A stretch of DNA of 64,000 nucleotides from positions 2,547,880 to 2,611,879 of the forward strand of contig NZ_AP028155.1 in NCBI RefSeq assembly GCF_033096445.1. Reading direction: 5' to 3'. This document shows, one piece after another, positions 9,754 to 18,533 of the stretch. The notes under the pieces are model-generated. The model ran no database searches. It was not told the origin of the DNA and saw only the letters and a program-made list of their open reading frames with translations. Every line of letters starts with the position of its first letter. The stretch's first letter is position 1. The position numbers and the translations under genes are program-made. Source of the DNA: Butyricimonas faecihominis. Its GTDB lineage: Bacteria > Bacteroidota > Bacteroidia > Bacteroidales > Marinifilaceae.

Positions 9754-12126
9754 ATGCAAACTACAACCCGTCTCTTTAGCCTATGTTTACTGATTCTAGG
9801 TTTTTATTCATGCCAACCCACCCCGGAAAAGAAACAACCGGTAGATTGGGTTAATCCGCAAATCGGCTCGGTACATTGTCGTTGGTTCTTCTATACCCCG
9901 GCCGCACTCCCCATGGGAATGGCCAAACTCGCCCCGACCACGAATGCTTACGGAAGCTATGGAAGCTGGCTTCCTTGTGGATATGATGATCGACATACTT
10001 CCATTGAAGGATTCGCCCATTTTCACGAGTTCCAGATAGGCGGTGTAGTAACGATTCCTACCACCGGGGAATTAAAAACCTTACCGGGTACATTAGAAGA
10101 TCCGGATTCCGGATATCGTTCACGCATCGACAAGGCGACAGAAATATCCACTCCCGGTTATTACGCCGTAACTCTCACGGATTACAATATCAAAGCAGAA
10201 ATCACGGCAACCACCCGGACGGGTTTGCACCGCTATACCTTTCCCCAATCCGCCACGTCAAGAATACTGTTTGATATCGGGCATAAACAAGGAGAAAGTG
10301 CCACCATCACGGATGCGGAAGTCACGTACCATCCGGAAACCAACGAAGTGACCGGATGGGTGGAAAACTACCCGATTTATACCACATTCTGCCAGCCGGA
10401 CGGGAAAATAAAAATCTATTTTGCCGCCAAACTGGACAAGCAACCGCAAACAATCGGAACATTTATTGACGAGAAGGTACAAGAAAACTCCAACACGGTA
10501 AAAGGCCCCGGATGCGGGCTATATCTCACCTTCCCGACAAAAGCATATGAACAGGTACAAATGCAAGTCGGCCTATCCTATACCAGCATTGAAAACGCAC
10601 GTAACAACCGGGATACAGAAGTTGCCGGAAAAAGTTTCAATGACGTGAAAAATGCCGCCCGTCAAACCTGGAATGAAATGCTCGGTCGCATCCAAGTAGA
10701 AGGCGGAACCCCGGAAGATAAAACCAAATTCTATACCGGGCTCTACCATACCCTACTCGGCAGGGGAATTGCCAACGATATAAACGGACAGTACATTCAA
10801 CATGATAAAACAATTGGCCAGATCCCTTTGGACAAAAACGGAATTCCGCTCTATTCTCATCACAATACCGACGGGATGTGGGGCGGTTTCTGGAACCTCA
10901 CCCAAATATGGACGTTAGCCTATCCTGAAATATTTTCCAGCTACATAAAATCAAATCTGGACTTCTTCAAAAATTCCGGTTGGCTACACGACGGGGAAGC
11001 TGCCGGAGTATACACGAACGGGGTACAAACCAATTTCCAGGGATTAATCATATGTGCCGCCTATCAAGCCGGAATTCGTGATTTCAACATAGAATCAGCC
11101 TGGAGTGCCATCTGTAAAAACGAACTGGAATACAAAGGACGGGATATGGGGAACGGGAAATACGACAATGAATACTTTATCAAACAAGGTTTTGTTCCTT
11201 TGAAAGATTATCTGTATCCCAATAACTGGGTCTGCAACTTCGGGGCATCCCACACGCTGGAATACGCCTTCAGTTGTTACGCAGCGGCACAAATGGCCAG
11301 AGCTCTCGGGAAAACAGCCGCCTACGATACCCTCATACAATACTCGTACGCCTACAAAAATCTATTCGACCCGGAAACAAAATATATGCGTCCCCGTGAA
11401 ATGGATGGCAGTTTCATGAAAGACTTCGACCCTCTAAAAGGCTGGCAAGGATTCCAAGAAGGGAATGCCGCACAATACACCTGGTATGTTCCCCACGACA
11501 TCCAAGGTTTGATAAACCTCATGGGAACCGATCTCTTCAACGAAAGACTGGAAAATACGTTTGTCGAATCCCGGAAAACACAGTTCGGTGGGGGAAAAGA
11601 GATTGATAGTTTTTCCGGTGTCGAGAAACTATACAATCAAGGAAATCAACCCTGCCTGCACGATGCTTGGCTATTCAACTATTCCGGCAAACCGTGGTTG
11701 ACACAACTATACACCCGGTTAATCTGTGATGAGTTCTACGGTACCACACCGGAACACGGTTACGGTTACGGACAGGACGAAGATCAAGGACAATTGGGAG
11801 CCTGGTATGTCATGGCTGCCGTGGGTTTATTCGACGTACAGGGAGGAACCAACATCACCCCTTCTTACCAAATTGGCAGTCCTAAATTCCGCAAAATCAC
11901 GATTAAACTTGATCCCCGGTACTATTCCGGTAAAACACTCGTGATTGAAACAGAAAATAACGCTCCCGATCATTATTACGTGCAGTCCGCGACACTCAAC
12001 GGGCAACCGTTAGAAGATTGCTGGTTCTATCGTCGGGAAATTATAAACGGCGGACACTTGAAACTACAAATGGACTCTACCCCAAATACCCGTTGGGGGA
12101 TTGCATCCATGCCCCATTCCAAATAA
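9754..12126 (+). CDS. Glycoside hydrolase family 92 (alpha-mannosidase-like), predicted lipoprotein
   Basis: A 790-residue protein with a lipoprotein-type leader (LFSLCLLILGFYSC, Cys at residue 20). The GH92 layout is clear: an N-terminal beta-sandwich starting VDWVNPQIGS, then an (alpha/alpha)6 domain with NFGASHTLEYAF and the C-terminal GYGQDEDQGQLGAWYVMAAVG block, which holds the acidic residues expected of the catalytic region. The family cleaves alpha-mannosides, mostly from N-glycans or yeast mannan, by an inverting calcium-dependent mechanism. The usual HxSGTG-type segment is replaced here by HFHEFQIGG, so the linkage specificity may differ. It stands alone, ahead of a shared terminator with korB. 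Confidence 0.88.
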   Translation: MQTTTRLFSLCLLILGFYSCQPTPEKKQPVDWVNPQIGSVHCRWFFYTPAALPMGMAKLAPTTNAYGSYGSWLPCGYDDRHTSIEGFAHFHEFQIGGVVTIPTTGELKTLPGTLEDPDSGYRSRIDKATEISTPGYYAVTLTDYNIKAEITATTRTGLHRYTFPQSATSRILFDIGHKQGESATITDAEVTYHPETNEVTGWVENYPIYTTFCQPDGKIKIYFAAKLDKQPQTIGTFIDEKVQENSNTVKGPGCGLYLTFPTKAYEQVQMQVGLSYTSIENARNNRDTEVAGKSFNDVKNAARQTWNEMLGRIQVEGGTPEDKTKFYTGLYHTLLGRGIANDINGQYIQHDKTIGQIPLDKNGIPLYSHHNTDGMWGGFWNLTQIWTLAYPEIFSSYIKSNLDFFKNSGWLHDGEAAGVYTNGVQTNFQGLIICAAYQAGIRDFNIESAWSAICKNELEYKGRDMGNGKYDNEYFIKQGFVPLKDYLYPNNWVCNFGASHTLEYAFSCYAAAQMARALGKTAAYDTLIQYSYAYKNLFDPETKYMRPREMDGSFMKDFDPLKGWQGFQEGNAAQYTWYVPHDIQGLINLMGTDLFNERLENTFVESRKTQFGGGKEIDSFSGVEKLYNQGNQPCLHDAWLFNYSGKPWLTQLYTRLICDEFYGTTPEHGYGYGQDEDQGQLGAWYVMAAVGLFDVQGGTNITPSYQIGSPKFRKITIKLDPRYYSGKTLVIETENNAPDHYYVQSATLNGQPLEDCWFYRREIINGGHLKLQMDSTPNTRWGIASMPHSK

Positions 12127-12133
12127 CAAAACA

Positions 12134-12164
12134 AAAAAGTCCGAGCTTTAAACTCGGACTTTTC
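12134..12164. terminator. Bidirectional terminator between GH92 gene and korB
   Basis: A stem AAGTCCGAG / CTCGGACTT with a 7-base loop and A/T runs on both sides. It can stop transcription from both convergent genes. Confidence 0.85.
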
Positions 12165-12180
12165 TACATATTAAAAACCA

Positions 12181-13197
12181 TTATTTTACTTCCCAAACGT
12201 CTCCGCTGTTCAACAAATCTTCAACACAACGGATAGAAGACTTCGCCTTCACGTTCTCAATCTGGGCATCCAATGCATCATTATAAGTCGTACCTTCCAC
12301 GTCACGGATCACACCTAAAGCCACGGGATATTCCGGAGCTTTCATGTGTACCAGCATCCAATGCATAGAAGGATTTTCGCTGTGAGCATCATGTACCATA
12401 ATATCATCCAACGTGATACCATCCTTACCAATCTCAACAACTTTCAACTTACCGGCCTTCATATCAAACATGATACCCTTGTCCTTGTTCTTTCCGAAAA
12501 CCATCGGTTCGCCATGTCTTAAGATTAATTGACGCTCTTCCTTCATCTCTTTATCCGTGATAGCAGAGTGAACCCCGTCAGCAAAGATCACGCAGTTCTG
12601 AAGAATCTCCACAACAGCAGTACCTTTATGACGCACACCGGCCTCGATAACTTCTGCACTCAAGTTGATATTCATATCCAACGTACGAGCGAAGAATCTT
12701 CCTTGCGCACCGATTACCAACTCTCCCGGATTAAACGGAGTTTCGATTGTTCCGTAGGGAGAAGTTTTAGTTTTCGTACCCAACTTCGTGGTCGGAGAAT
12801 ATTGTCCTTTCGTCAACCCGTAAATCTCGTTATTGAACACCAAAGTGGTAATATCGATATTACGACGAATAGCATGAATAAAGTGGTTACCACCAATAGC
12901 CAAAGCATCTCCGTCACCGGAAACTTGAAGGATATTCAATTTCGGATTAGCACTTTTAGCTCCGGATGCGATAGCAGCAGCCCGTCCATGAATCGTATGA
13001 AAACCATAAGTATTCATGTAATAGGGGAAACGGGAAGAACATCCGATTCCGGAAATAACTGCCCACGATTCTTTCGGGTACCCCAATTCAGCCATGGCTT
13101 TCTGTACGGAGTTAATGATACCATGGTCACCGCAACCCGGACACCAACGAATCTCTTGGTTGCTCTTAAAATCTTTCGGTGTATATTGTTCTGCCAT
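12181..13197 (-). CDS. korB: 2-oxoacid:ferredoxin oxidoreductase, beta subunit
   Basis: A 338-residue thiamine-diphosphate-binding subunit. It shows RWCPGCGDHGI at residues 18-28 and the ThDP/Mg motif GDGDALAIGGNHF near residue 95. With the alpha-gamma subunit encoded just upstream it would convert 2-oxoglutarate to succinyl-CoA, or run in reverse, with ferredoxin as electron carrier. The two reading frames are only 2 bp apart. The small ferredoxin-like (delta) subunit seen in some relatives is not in this window. Distinguishing 2-oxoglutarate from pyruvate or other 2-oxoacids by eye is uncertain; the alpha/beta two-gene layout favours the KorAB type. Confidence 0.9.
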   Translation of the reverse strand: MAEQYTPKDFKSNQEIRWCPGCGDHGIINSVQKAMAELGYPKESWAVISGIGCSSRFPYYMNTYGFHTIHGRAAAIASGAKSANPKLNILQVSGDGDALAIGGNHFIHAIRRNIDITTLVFNNEIYGLTKGQYSPTTKLGTKTKTSPYGTIETPFNPGELVIGAQGRFFARTLDMNINLSAEVIEAGVRHKGTAVVEILQNCVIFADGVHSAITDKEMKEERQLILRHGEPMVFGKNKDKGIMFDMKAGKLKVVEIGKDGITLDDIMVHDAHSENPSMHWMLVHMKAPEYPVALGVIRDVEGTTYNDALDAQIENVKAKSSIRCVEDLLNSGDVWEVK

Positions 13198-13199
13198 GA

Positions 13200-15044
13200 T
13201 TATTTTCCTAATAATTCGGTTATTTTTTCTTTCAGCTCAACTACCGTGAAAGGTAATCCGGCTACTTTGTTATATTGATAATACGTGTAATGCGGGAATT
13301 TAGCTCTCAAATACTGTGCAAACTGTCCCAAGTTCAACTCGCAAACGATAATCTTCTTGAATTTACCAAGAACCTCACCCGTGTTCTTCGGGAGCGGGTT
13401 GATAAAGTTGAAATGAGCCAAGCTCACGTCTTTACCTTCTTCTCTCAATTCACGAACGACCGAGTACAAGTGACCGTAAGTACCACCCCATCCAACAACA
13501 AGAACATCGCCACCGTCTTGGTTTCCGAAAATCTCCTGTTGAGGAATGCTGTCAGCAATTTTAGCCACCTTAGCATCACGCAAATCAGTCATAATCTGGT
13601 GGTTTTCCGGCACGTAACTAATCTCTCCCGTTACATTTACCTTCTCCAAACCACCGATACGGTGTTCCAAACCTTTCGTTCCCGGCAAAGCCCACATTCT
13701 GGCCAAAGTCTCCGGATCACGAGCGTACGGTTTATAATCATCACCTTCTTTAGCCACTCTCGGAGTAATAGAAGGATAATCTTTCAATGAAGGAATCTTC
13801 CACGGTTGAGCGCCATTCCCCAAGAACCCGTCTGTCAACAGGACAACCGGAGTCATATGTTCTACAGCTATTTTAGCAGCCCAGAAAGCATAGTCGAAAC
13901 AGTTACCCGGGGTACTTGCAGCTACAACAGGCATAGGGCTTTCACCATTACGTCCGTAAAGAGCCTGCAACAAGTCGGATTGTTCCGTTTTCGTGGGAAG
14001 ACCGGTTGAAGGACCACCACGTTGTACGTCAACAATTACCAATGGTAACTCCGCCATTACGGCTAAACCGGCAGCCTCGCTCTTCAATGCTAAACCGGGA
14101 CCTGAAGTCGTCGTGATAGCCAGATTACCCACGTAACTTGCACCGATAGAAGTACAAATTCCGGCAATCTCGTCCTCTGCCTGATAAGTCTTCACACCCA
14201 AATCACGTCTCAACGCCAACTCTTGTAAAATATCTGTTGCCGGAGTGATAGGATAAGAACCGCAGAACAAAGGTAAATTCGCTTTTTCAGCAGCAGCCAA
14301 GAATCCCCATGCCGTAGCCTTATTACCGGTAATCGTCCGGTAACGTCCTTTCTCGATCTGAGCGGGAGCCACGTTGAAGTGTACAGCCAAAGCATGAACA
14401 TTAGCTGCATAATTGAAACCACTTTCCAACACTTTCACGTTAGCACTTGCAATTTCCGGCTTCTTGGCAAATTTCTGGTTAATAAAATCTCTCGTGTGAT
14501 CCACCGTACGGTCGAACATCCAGTAAATCATACCAAGAGCGAACATATTCTTACATTTAACGATAGACTTCTGATCCAGACCACTGTCTTTCAAAGCCTC
14601 TTCCGTTAAAGTCGTGATCTTCACGGGGACCACGTTATAATCTTGCAAGACTACATCTTCCAGCGGGTTTTCTTTATACCCGGCCTTTTCAATGTTCTTG
14701 TCGGTAAATGCATCCAAGTTCACGATAATCGTTGCACCTTTTTTTGCCCAACGCAAGTTAGCCTTCAAAGCGGCAGGATTCATCGCCACAAGCACATCTG
14801 CAAAATCTCCCGGAGTTTTAATGGGATCATTCCCAATATGTACTTGAAACCCGGAAACACCACCAACCGTACCTTGCGGGGCGCGTATTTCAGCAGGATA
14901 ATCCGGAAACGTTGATACACCGTTTCCAAATAAAGCAGCAGCATCCGAGAATTGCTGGCCGGTCAATTGCATTCCATCTCCCGAATCTCCCGAGAAACGA
15001 ATTACAATGTCTTTTTTGTCGATAACTTCTGTCTTTTCACTCAT
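13200..15044 (-). CDS. korA: 2-oxoacid:ferredoxin oxidoreductase, fused gamma-alpha subunit
   Basis: A 614-residue protein. Residues 1-190 form the gamma domain (FSGDSGDGMQLTGQQFS near the start) that binds CoA. Residues 215-610 form the alpha domain, with the pyrimidine-binding part (CGSYPITPATDILQEL, YQAEDEIAGICTSIGASYVG, TSGPGLALKSEAAG) and a transketolase-C-like end. The gamma-alpha fusion is the usual arrangement for KorA in Bacteroidota. It forms one operon with korB and would feed reduced ferredoxin to anaerobic metabolism. A candidate promoter lies about 80 bp upstream. Confidence 0.92.
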   Translation of the reverse strand: MSEKTEVIDKKDIVIRFSGDSGDGMQLTGQQFSDAAALFGNGVSTFPDYPAEIRAPQGTVGGVSGFQVHIGNDPIKTPGDFADVLVAMNPAALKANLRWAKKGATIIVNLDAFTDKNIEKAGYKENPLEDVVLQDYNVVPVKITTLTEEALKDSGLDQKSIVKCKNMFALGMIYWMFDRTVDHTRDFINQKFAKKPEIASANVKVLESGFNYAANVHALAVHFNVAPAQIEKGRYRTITGNKATAWGFLAAAEKANLPLFCGSYPITPATDILQELALRRDLGVKTYQAEDEIAGICTSIGASYVGNLAITTTSGPGLALKSEAAGLAVMAELPLVIVDVQRGGPSTGLPTKTEQSDLLQALYGRNGESPMPVVAASTPGNCFDYAFWAAKIAVEHMTPVVLLTDGFLGNGAQPWKIPSLKDYPSITPRVAKEGDDYKPYARDPETLARMWALPGTKGLEHRIGGLEKVNVTGEISYVPENHQIMTDLRDAKVAKIADSIPQQEIFGNQDGGDVLVVGWGGTYGHLYSVVRELREEGKDVSLAHFNFINPLPKNTGEVLGKFKKIIVCELNLGQFAQYLRAKFPHYTYYQYNKVAGLPFTVVELKEKITELLGK

Positions 15045-15438
15045 GACTTAGTTACTTGTTCTTAAATATTAAATTATAAATTATATTCTATAATATCACA
15101 CGAATTTTATGTTGTAAAACATGCGTAAAGGTAGCCAATAGAAATATCTAAACAAGTTTGTATCAGTATTTTTTTCTTTTCAGATATTGCCTTGACAATC
15201 AAGCCAGAGCATACCAAAAAACATATTTTTCAGCACAAATAAAATAAAACAATTCTAAACAACGAATCTTTTCCCGTCGTTTTTCGGTTACTTTTTTGTT
15301 ACGTTTGAAAATTCCGGTGATAAAATTCCTTTCAATATGGAACAAAATCAGTCTTTAAATTGTATAGATAATAAGTTTTGTATAATTTTATCAAGTAAAC
15401 ACCTGCACGGCTATAAAGTTATTTAAAATACACTTACC
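15045..15438. other. Divergent intergenic region korA / mscS-like gene
   Basis: 394 bp without a gene. It holds the candidate korAB promoter on the minus strand. I found no convincing -33/-7 pair for the plus-strand channel gene and no hairpin strong enough to call. Confidence 0.6.
15126..15156 (-). promoter_or_regulatory. Candidate korAB promoter
   Basis: Read on the minus strand: CTTG (15156-15153), a 19-bp spacer, then TACCTTTA (15133-15126). Each box has one mismatch to the TTTG / TAnnTTTG consensus. Confidence 0.5.
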
Positions 15439-16977
15439 ATGAAAAACTATTTAATTCTACTCTGTCTGATACTCACGATGATAAGTTGCGGGAAAAAATC
15501 ATCCATCCCGGAGTTGATGGGCATCCCGGATGATTCACAAAATCCCTACACCATAAGTTCTACCCATGTTGGCTCCATTACCAGAGGTACAAATATTCAT
15601 CAACTGTACTCCATATTCCCTGCGAAACAAATCAAGCTCATCAAAAACAAAGGTGGATTCTTCAATCAAGAATTTGATGATTACAATGTATATGACAATA
15701 ACGGCAAACTCCTTTTTATAGCCACCCCGGAAGTTGCCGGAGACACTAGTTCTTTTATTAATCGCATCATCATTCGGGACACCTCATTCAAAACCCCGGA
15801 AGGAATTGGGCTGAATTCCAATTTAGGACAAATACGGGATGCCTATCACAACATAAACTATCTCCCTTCCTCGGGAGAGATCGTCGTTTCCGTTCCGAAA
15901 GTCAGCACCAGTTTCTTAATCAACAAAGCAACTCTGGATGATTCTTGGTGGGATAACAATACAAACCAGATCATCGAAAAAAACATTCCTGACAGCGCCC
16001 AAATAGATGGGATTGTCGTGTTCTGGAACACGAAAGAAGCCCAACATATTCCGGCCGTCTTTACAGCGGCATTCTGGAATGAAATGCTTACAAAACTAAT
16101 TACATGGTGTGTCATCCAGCTCCCGTCAATCGCTATTCTCGTCATTTTATTCGTTTCATTACTCCGAGCCTTACGATTCACAACCCGAAAAATGAAAAAG
16201 CTCGCCATCAATAAAGCCCATAAGACTGAAAACATTGACAACAACGAGGCGGAAAAACGAATTAACACGCTCACGGGGATCATATACGGTATCGGAAGAA
16301 TCTTTCTTTGGGTGATCTTCCTACTGATCTTACTCGGAAAATTCAATATCAACATCGCCCCCATCCTCGCCAGTGCCGGAATTGTCGGATTAGCAGTCGG
16401 TTTCGGGGCTCAAGAATTAGTACGGGATTTCATATCCGGTTTCTTTATTCTCTTGGAAGATCAGCTACGCACCGGAGACTGGGCGGTAATTAACGGAACA
16501 GAAGGACTAGTTGAAAAAATTGAATTAAGAACCGTTACTCTACGGGATAGTTCAGGCACCGTACACATTTTCCAAAACGGGAAAATAGACACGCTCTCCA
16601 ACATGACCAAAGAATGGTCTGCCATTGTTCTGCAAATCGGGATCGGTTACAAGGAAGACACGGATAATGCCGTCATGCTCATGCAACAAGTCGGAGACGA
16701 AATGTTCAATGACCCTGTTTACAAAGAAATGATGCTCGAACCCGTGGCCATCAGCGGGGTAAACGACTTTGCCGATAGTGCCGTGGTCATTCGCCTTGTT
16801 ATCAAGACAAAACCCATGCAACAATGGGCCGTTGGCCGGGAATATCGCCGTCGTCTGAAAAAAGTATTTGATGCCAAGAACGTGGAATTCCCCTTCCCGT
16901 ATCGCACGCTAACTTGGGGAGATAGTTCTAACCCCATAAAACTGAAAATAGAACCGGCAGACTCAGACTCGAAATAA
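15439..16977 (+). CDS. MscS-family mechanosensitive channel with lipoprotein-like leader and periplasmic N-terminal domain
   Basis: 512 residues. The leader LILLCLILTMISCGKK resembles a lipoprotein signal (Cys at residue 17). It is followed by about 200 hydrophilic residues, then membrane segments near 218-238, 282-302 and 308-330. The pore helix and MscS beta domain are clear: ASAGIVGLAVGFGAQELVRDFISGFFILLEDQ, GTEGLVEKIELRTVTLRD. MscS channels release solutes on hypo-osmotic shock. The extra N-terminal periplasmic region makes it longer than E. coli MscS (about 286 residues). Whether the Cys is really lipidated in a protein with later membrane helices is uncertain. Confidence 0.88.
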   Translation: MKNYLILLCLILTMISCGKKSSIPELMGIPDDSQNPYTISSTHVGSITRGTNIHQLYSIFPAKQIKLIKNKGGFFNQEFDDYNVYDNNGKLLFIATPEVAGDTSSFINRIIIRDTSFKTPEGIGLNSNLGQIRDAYHNINYLPSSGEIVVSVPKVSTSFLINKATLDDSWWDNNTNQIIEKNIPDSAQIDGIVVFWNTKEAQHIPAVFTAAFWNEMLTKLITWCVIQLPSIAILVILFVSLLRALRFTTRKMKKLAINKAHKTENIDNNEAEKRINTLTGIIYGIGRIFLWVIFLLILLGKFNINIAPILASAGIVGLAVGFGAQELVRDFISGFFILLEDQLRTGDWAVINGTEGLVEKIELRTVTLRDSSGTVHIFQNGKIDTLSNMTKEWSAIVLQIGIGYKEDTDNAVMLMQQVGDEMFNDPVYKEMMLEPVAISGVNDFADSAVVIRLVIKTKPMQQWAVGREYRRRLKKVFDAKNVEFPFPYRTLTWGDSSNPIKLKIEPADSDSK

Positions 16978-17016
16978 CTTTTATCTTTTAGTTTTTAACT
17001 TTCAATTCGCACGCAC

Positions 17017-18078
17017 ATGGCCCGTTTTCTTAAAGACCGAACGAAATCAAAAGGAGCCGCACCCGGCTCCTTGATCTTCATCGGCAAACAAAAAATGACA
17101 AAAAACTCCATTCAGGTTATTCAATACACTTCAGAAGGCCTGAAAGAGTTCTTTCCCGAAACGATGGAAAACATTGTTGACATCGTGTCCAACGACCACA
17201 TGACTTGGATCAACATATCCGGCCTGCAAAATACCAAACTGATTGCCGATATGGGCAAGACCTTCGATGTATCTTCTCTATTTTTGGAAGACATTCTAAA
17301 CACGGACCAACGTCCGCGGTTCAGCGAAGAATCCGACCATTTATATATCATTGCCAAGTCCTTCTATTTCGGCAAGGACGACGGGATCGTACACATGGAA
17401 CAAATCTCTTTTATTGTCGGATCTCACTACCTGATTACCATTCAAGAAACAGATGCCGATTATTTTAAAGACGTGAAGAAACGCCTATACGACGGCAAAA
17501 CCCGCATCCGCTCTTTCGGGACGGATTACCTCTGTTACGCCCTACTGGACACCCTCGTTGACAACTATATCATTAACCTAGAAATATTAGGAGCCGCCAT
17601 CGAAGAACGCGGTAAAACCATTTTAGAGGCAGATGCCAAAGTGATCGAGGACCTTTATCATTACAAGACAGAACTTTCATACATCCGAAAAAACGTACGC
17701 CCGTTCAAAGAGGTCACCACCCGCTTCACCAATTGCGACTCCCCCCTCATTAATCAAAACACCTACACGTATTTACACGACTTGGATGATCTGGTTGTAC
17801 AGGCTCAAGAAGCCATCGAGATATATTATTCCATGATATCCGACCAAATCAATCTTTACCAAACCAACATCGGGAATCGACAAAACGATGTCATGAAAGT
17901 ACTAACCATCTTCTCCACGATCTTCATCCCTCTCACCTTTATCGCCGGAATCTACGGAATGAACTTCGAATATATCCCCGAATTAAAACACCACTACGCC
18001 TACTTCATCCTCTGGGGCATCATGGTCATCATCACCATCACCATGCTCCTTTACTTCAAAAGAAAAAAGTGGCTCTAA
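17017..18078 (+). CDS. corA: CorA-family magnesium/cobalt transporter
   Basis: 353 residues, close to the usual CorA length. A large cytoplasmic domain is followed by two C-terminal membrane helices (about 293-313 and 328-348). The signature GMN is present in FIAGIYGMNFEY just after the first helix, the selectivity loop of the pentameric Mg2+ channel. It starts 39 bp after the MscS-like gene, so the two may be cotranscribed, and it ends at an A/T palindrome shared with the convergent DUF3467 gene. Confidence 0.93.
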   Translation: MARFLKDRTKSKGAAPGSLIFIGKQKMTKNSIQVIQYTSEGLKEFFPETMENIVDIVSNDHMTWINISGLQNTKLIADMGKTFDVSSLFLEDILNTDQRPRFSEESDHLYIIAKSFYFGKDDGIVHMEQISFIVGSHYLITIQETDADYFKDVKKRLYDGKTRIRSFGTDYLCYALLDTLVDNYIINLEILGAAIEERGKTILEADAKVIEDLYHYKTELSYIRKNVRPFKEVTTRFTNCDSPLINQNTYTYLHDLDDLVVQAQEAIEIYYSMISDQINLYQTNIGNRQNDVMKVLTIFSTIFIPLTFIAGIYGMNFEYIPELKHHYAYFILWGIMVIITITMLLYFKRKKWL

Positions 18079-18095
18079 TAATTTCAGATTTCAAA

Positions 18096-18137
18096 TTTTA
18101 GATTTTAGATTTTTATCACACAATCTAAAATCTAAAA
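18096..18137. repeat. 16-bp perfect A/T-rich inverted repeat between convergent genes
   Basis: TTTTAGATTTTAGATT (18096-18111) and its exact complement (18122-18137) with a 10-base loop; more copies of the ATCTAAAAT unit flank it. It may serve as a bidirectional terminator. Related units occur at 29.8 and 52.5 kb. Confidence 0.85.
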
Positions 18138-18155
18138 TCATCAAATCTAAAATTA

Positions 18156-18470
18156 TCAAGCTTGTCCCTGCGGTTCCAAATCCATCGGGAACATGGGTGC
18201 AATAGGGCCGCCTTCCGGTAAATTAATCTTCCCGTAATCAATCTCAAATCTCCGAACATTATCCTGTAATGCCAGTAACAAGCGTTTTGCGTGTTCCGGG
18301 GTCAAAATAATACGGCTTTTCACTTCAGCCTTAGGCATCCCCGGCATAATACGGATAAAATCAATAATAAACTCGGAGGAAGAATGAGAAATAATTGACA
18401 GATTCGAATAAGTTCCCTGTGCAACATCCCGATCTAATTCAATATCACATTGTTGTTTTTTCTCTTCCAT
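18156..18470 (-). CDS. DUF3467-family protein
   Basis: A 104-residue protein matching the small DUF3467 family by its central block (SNLSIISHSSSEFIIDFIRIMPGMPKAEVKSRIILTPEHAKRLLLAL) and the DNVRRFEIDYG segment. No catalytic motif or membrane segment is seen and the function is unknown. It lies downstream of rpoC on the same strand, past a terminator, a position conserved in many Bacteroidota as far as I recall. Confidence 0.85.
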   Translation of the reverse strand: MEEKKQQCDIELDRDVAQGTYSNLSIISHSSSEFIIDFIRIMPGMPKAEVKSRIILTPEHAKRLLLALQDNVRRFEIDYGKINLPEGGPIAPMFPMDLEPQGQA

Positions 18471-18505
18471 AATAGTCCTTGGTTAATAGTTTATACAAAC
18501 AATAA

Positions 18506-18523
18506 AGGCGCCTTGCGGCGCCT
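18506..18523 (-). terminator. Terminator after rpoC
   Basis: Stem AGGCGCC / GGCGCCT with a 4-base loop, followed on the minus strand by TTATTG. It is 10 bp past the rpoC stop. The U-tract is short. Confidence 0.7.
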
Positions 18524-18533
18524 CTATCTATTT

